Assembly (NCBI GenBank): GCA_964503615.1
Contig: CAZDBA010000199.1
Coordinates: forward strand, 1-7,628
DNA length: 7,628 nt
Reading direction: 5' to 3'
Source of the DNA: CAZDBA01 sp964503615
GTDB lineage: Bacteria; Planctomycetota; Planctomycetia; Pirellulales; Pirellulaceae
A program made the translations under genes and the position numbers. Shown in pieces: positions 6,214-7,628 of this stretch. Below the pieces are notes generated by a model. That model saw only the letters and a program-made list of their open reading frames with translations. It made no database searches and had not been told where the DNA came from. Positions within the stretch are counted from its first letter, which is position 1. Every line of letters starts with the position of its first letter.

Positions 6214-6651
6214 ATGAAAAATACAAATTCCTATTCTCGCATCGTATTGAAAACGCTTTTCGTTTTGGCCCCACTCGCAGCCTGCTTCTTTGGCGGATAC
6301 CACCTGCGAACAAACGAAGTCTCCAGACTAAACGACAAACTCAAGCAAGCGGAAGTTGAAATTGCCGAGCACAAGGCTGAAAAACAAAAGTTGCAAAACA
6401 CGTTGACGCGAGACCAGGTAACTCGCGACAAAGCAGTTCGCGACGGACTTTATAATATCAATCAGCAAGGCAAAGAAGCGTTTAAACAATTCGATCAACG
6501 CGCAAAGTCCAACCCCAAGAGCGTCGAAATCTGGCAAGTACCAACAATTAGCGAACCGTTGGAACAAGGCATGAAAGCCAATGAGCTGGAAATGAAAGAT
6601 TGGCTCAAGGCCAGAGGCAGGCGAGCCCGAGGGACAGGGAAAGTTCGATAG
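6214..6651 (+). CDS. Small envelope-anchored coiled-coil protein, unknown function (possible lipoprotein)
   Basis: Hypothetical protein of 145 residues. The N-terminus has positive residues (Lys2, Arg9, Lys13), then a hydrophobic stretch from about 14 to 29. LAAC at 21-24 fits a lipobox, so Cys24 could be lipidated after signal peptidase II cleavage. The alternative is an uncleaved single membrane anchor; the FFGGY that follows the Cys fits that reading. Residues 36-64 keep heptad a/d positions (V36, L39, L43, A46, I50, then H53, K57, L60, L64) and are rich in Lys/Glu/Gln, indicating a short coiled coil. The C-terminal third is highly charged and ends in a basic tail with R136, R137 and R139. 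No enzymatic motif is seen. It starts 247 bases after the upstream gene, so co-transcription is uncertain. The name of the family is not recognised. Confidence 0.7.
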   Translation: MKNTNSYSRIVLKTLFVLAPLAACFFGGYHLRTNEVSRLNDKLKQAEVEIAEHKAEKQKLQNTLTRDQVTRDKAVRDGLYNINQQGKEAFKQFDQRAKSNPKSVEIWQVPTISEPLEQGMKANELEMKDWLKARGRRARGTGKVR

Positions 6652-6675
6652 GGCTTGCCTTGCACCCTTATCGAA
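6644..6675. terminator. Hairpin spanning the stop codon between convergent genes
   Basis: TTCGATAGGG (6644-6653) pairs with CCCTTATCGAA (6665-6675), giving 10 bp with one bulged T and an 11-nt loop. The left arm contains the TAG stop (6649-6651) of the coiled-coil gene. There is no strong T-run on either side, so it is a plausible but non-canonical bidirectional terminator between this gene and the convergent nitrilase-family gene. Confidence 0.4.
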
Positions 6676-6723
6676 GAAGCGATTTGCCAAAAAGTGTCTC
6701 GTCGGGACTAGTTAGCCTGAGTC

Positions 6724-7548
6724 TTAATCTGACAGGGGCCCATATAGATCGGGGCGACGATCGTCAAAGCGATGTACTTCGTGTTCGCCGGGAATATTGC
6801 AAAGGTGTTTGTTGCGAGGCCAATCAGGATCAATCTCGGCATACAAAATTTCTTCGCTCGCATGGTTGGCGAATGCCAAGTCTTTTCCGCTTGGGTCGAC
6901 GATTTTACTTTTGCCGATGAATTCAAATCCACGCTCAGTTCCGATTCGATTGATCGACATGAAATAGACATGGTTTTCAAGTGCACGTGCGTTGGGAATA
7001 ACGTCTGCAGTTCGACCTGAGGTCGGGGGCCAATTCGTCGGTAGCGCGATCAAATCTGCTCCTCCCAAAGCGAGCGCTCGGGAGGCTTCAGGAAATGAGC
7101 TGTCGTAACAAATGTTCATGCCAACCCGGATTGCTCCTGTATCAACGACCGAAAAGGGGCGGTCACCGGGAGTGGTAAAACGATCAACGCCTAAGTGTGG
7201 TAAGTGCGCTTTACGGTAGCTTCCTTCGATCCCATTGGGTCCTACAAGTGCGACCGCGTTGAAGAGTCGATCTTTGTCTAATTCAAAAAAGCCGACTACG
7301 GTTCGCGTATCGAGCTCTTTGCAGATCTGATGCACAGCCTGAAGTGTCGGACCGTCACAAGGCTCAGCATATTCACGGGCCTCTTCCAGAGAGGTGAAAC
7401 AATAGCCAGGGAAAGTGCATTCAGGAAAAACCGTCAGCTGCGCGCCTGCGGCGACCGTCTCACGTAGTTTTGAGATGGTTTTGTCCAAGTTCGCTTGAAT
7501 GTCTGCGAACGCAATATCCATTTGAACGCCAGCAACTTTGATCGCCAT
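6724..7548 (-). CDS. Carbon-nitrogen hydrolase (nitrilase superfamily amidase)
   Basis: Cytosolic hydrolase of 274 residues, full length for single-domain members of the nitrilase/amidase superfamily (PF00795), which cleave non-peptide C-N bonds such as amides, carbamoyl groups or nitriles. The catalytic triad is complete: Glu43 in FPECTFPGY, Lys113 in YRKAHLP, and Cys147 in NICYDSSFPE. Further family landmarks are GVDRFTTPGD (120-129), GGADLIALPTNWP (162-174), and the C-terminal SKIVDPSGKDLA followed by IDPDW. No signal peptide or fused domain is seen. The ATG at 7548 begins exactly at the first beta-strand (MAIKVAGVQMD) and is preceded on the minus strand by AGGGGGAT about 10 nt upstream, a plausible ribosome binding site. 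The gene converges on the coiled-coil gene with 72 bp between stops. Exact substrate cannot be read from sequence; true nitrilases are larger, so an amidase or carbamoylase-like activity is more likely. Confidence 0.92.
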   Translation of the reverse strand: MAIKVAGVQMDIAFADIQANLDKTISKLRETVAAGAQLTVFPECTFPGYCFTSLEEAREYAEPCDGPTLQAVHQICKELDTRTVVGFFELDKDRLFNAVALVGPNGIEGSYRKAHLPHLGVDRFTTPGDRPFSVVDTGAIRVGMNICYDSSFPEASRALALGGADLIALPTNWPPTSGRTADVIPNARALENHVYFMSINRIGTERGFEFIGKSKIVDPSGKDLAFANHASEEILYAEIDPDWPRNKHLCNIPGEHEVHRFDDRRPDLYGPLSD

Positions 7549-7556
7549 CGTTTTTT

Positions 7557-7567
7557 ATCCCCCTTTC
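7557..7567 (-). promoter_or_regulatory. Purine-rich ribosome binding site for the nitrilase-family gene
   Basis: The minus strand reads GAAAGGGGGAT here, with the last G about 10 nt before ATG 7548. It is G-rich rather than a perfect GGAGG, so it is a moderate match. Confidence 0.4.
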
Positions 7568-7628
7568 TCAGCCTTTTCACTGGCCAATTCGTTTCAGACG
7601 AACCCAATTAATTCAACTAGTTATCGGT

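Noticed and set aside
6030..6359. 109-codon frame overlapping the coiled-coil gene
   Set aside because: It starts at GTG inside an inverted repeat, has an irregular basic composition, and overlaps the better-supported frame at 6214, which has a ribosome binding site and a membrane anchor.

Overview
The window reads as a stretch of a bacterial chromosome, most likely from a planctomycete (Pirellulales/Rhodopirellula-like). This rests on several signs. GC content is moderate. Genes are mostly single, with large spacers between them. Most starts have no clear Shine-Dalgarno sequence. One membrane protein combines tandem PilZ domains with a C-terminal SHD1-like domain, a module common in planctomycete proteins. 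Another protein is a secreted alpha/alpha-repeat protein of unknown function. The lineage is inferred from gene style, not from a marker gene.

Layout from left to right: (1) the 3' part of an ALDH7-family semialdehyde dehydrogenase (+), cut by the window edge; (2) a 519-bp spacer rich in inverted repeats, including a long stem ending in a T-run on the minus strand; (3) a lipid/diacylglycerol kinase family protein (+); (4) converging on it with a 10-bp gap, a PilZ-PilZ-TM-linker-SHD1-like protein (-); (5) a roughly 600-bp divergent spacer with no convincing gene; (6) a secreted alpha/alpha-toroid-like protein (+), whose start is fixed by a strong ribosome binding site at 4688-4694; (7) a small membrane-anchored or lipoprotein-like coiled-coil protein (+); (8) converging on that, a carbon-nitrogen hydrolase of the nitrilase superfamily (-).

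The genes do not form an obvious operon or pathway. The dehydrogenase and the nitrilase-family amidohydrolase are housekeeping or catabolic enzymes. The lipid kinase acts on membrane lipids. The PilZ protein probably carries a cytoplasmic c-di-GMP signal to a domain outside the inner membrane. The toroid-like protein and the coiled-coil protein are envelope proteins of unknown role. No mobile element, CRISPR array, tRNA or rRNA was seen, and nothing amounts to a clearly new multi-gene system. The best leads are the PilZ/SHD1 architecture, the His-repeat toroid protein, and the structured spacer at 1305-1643, which could encode or terminate a minus-strand RNA.
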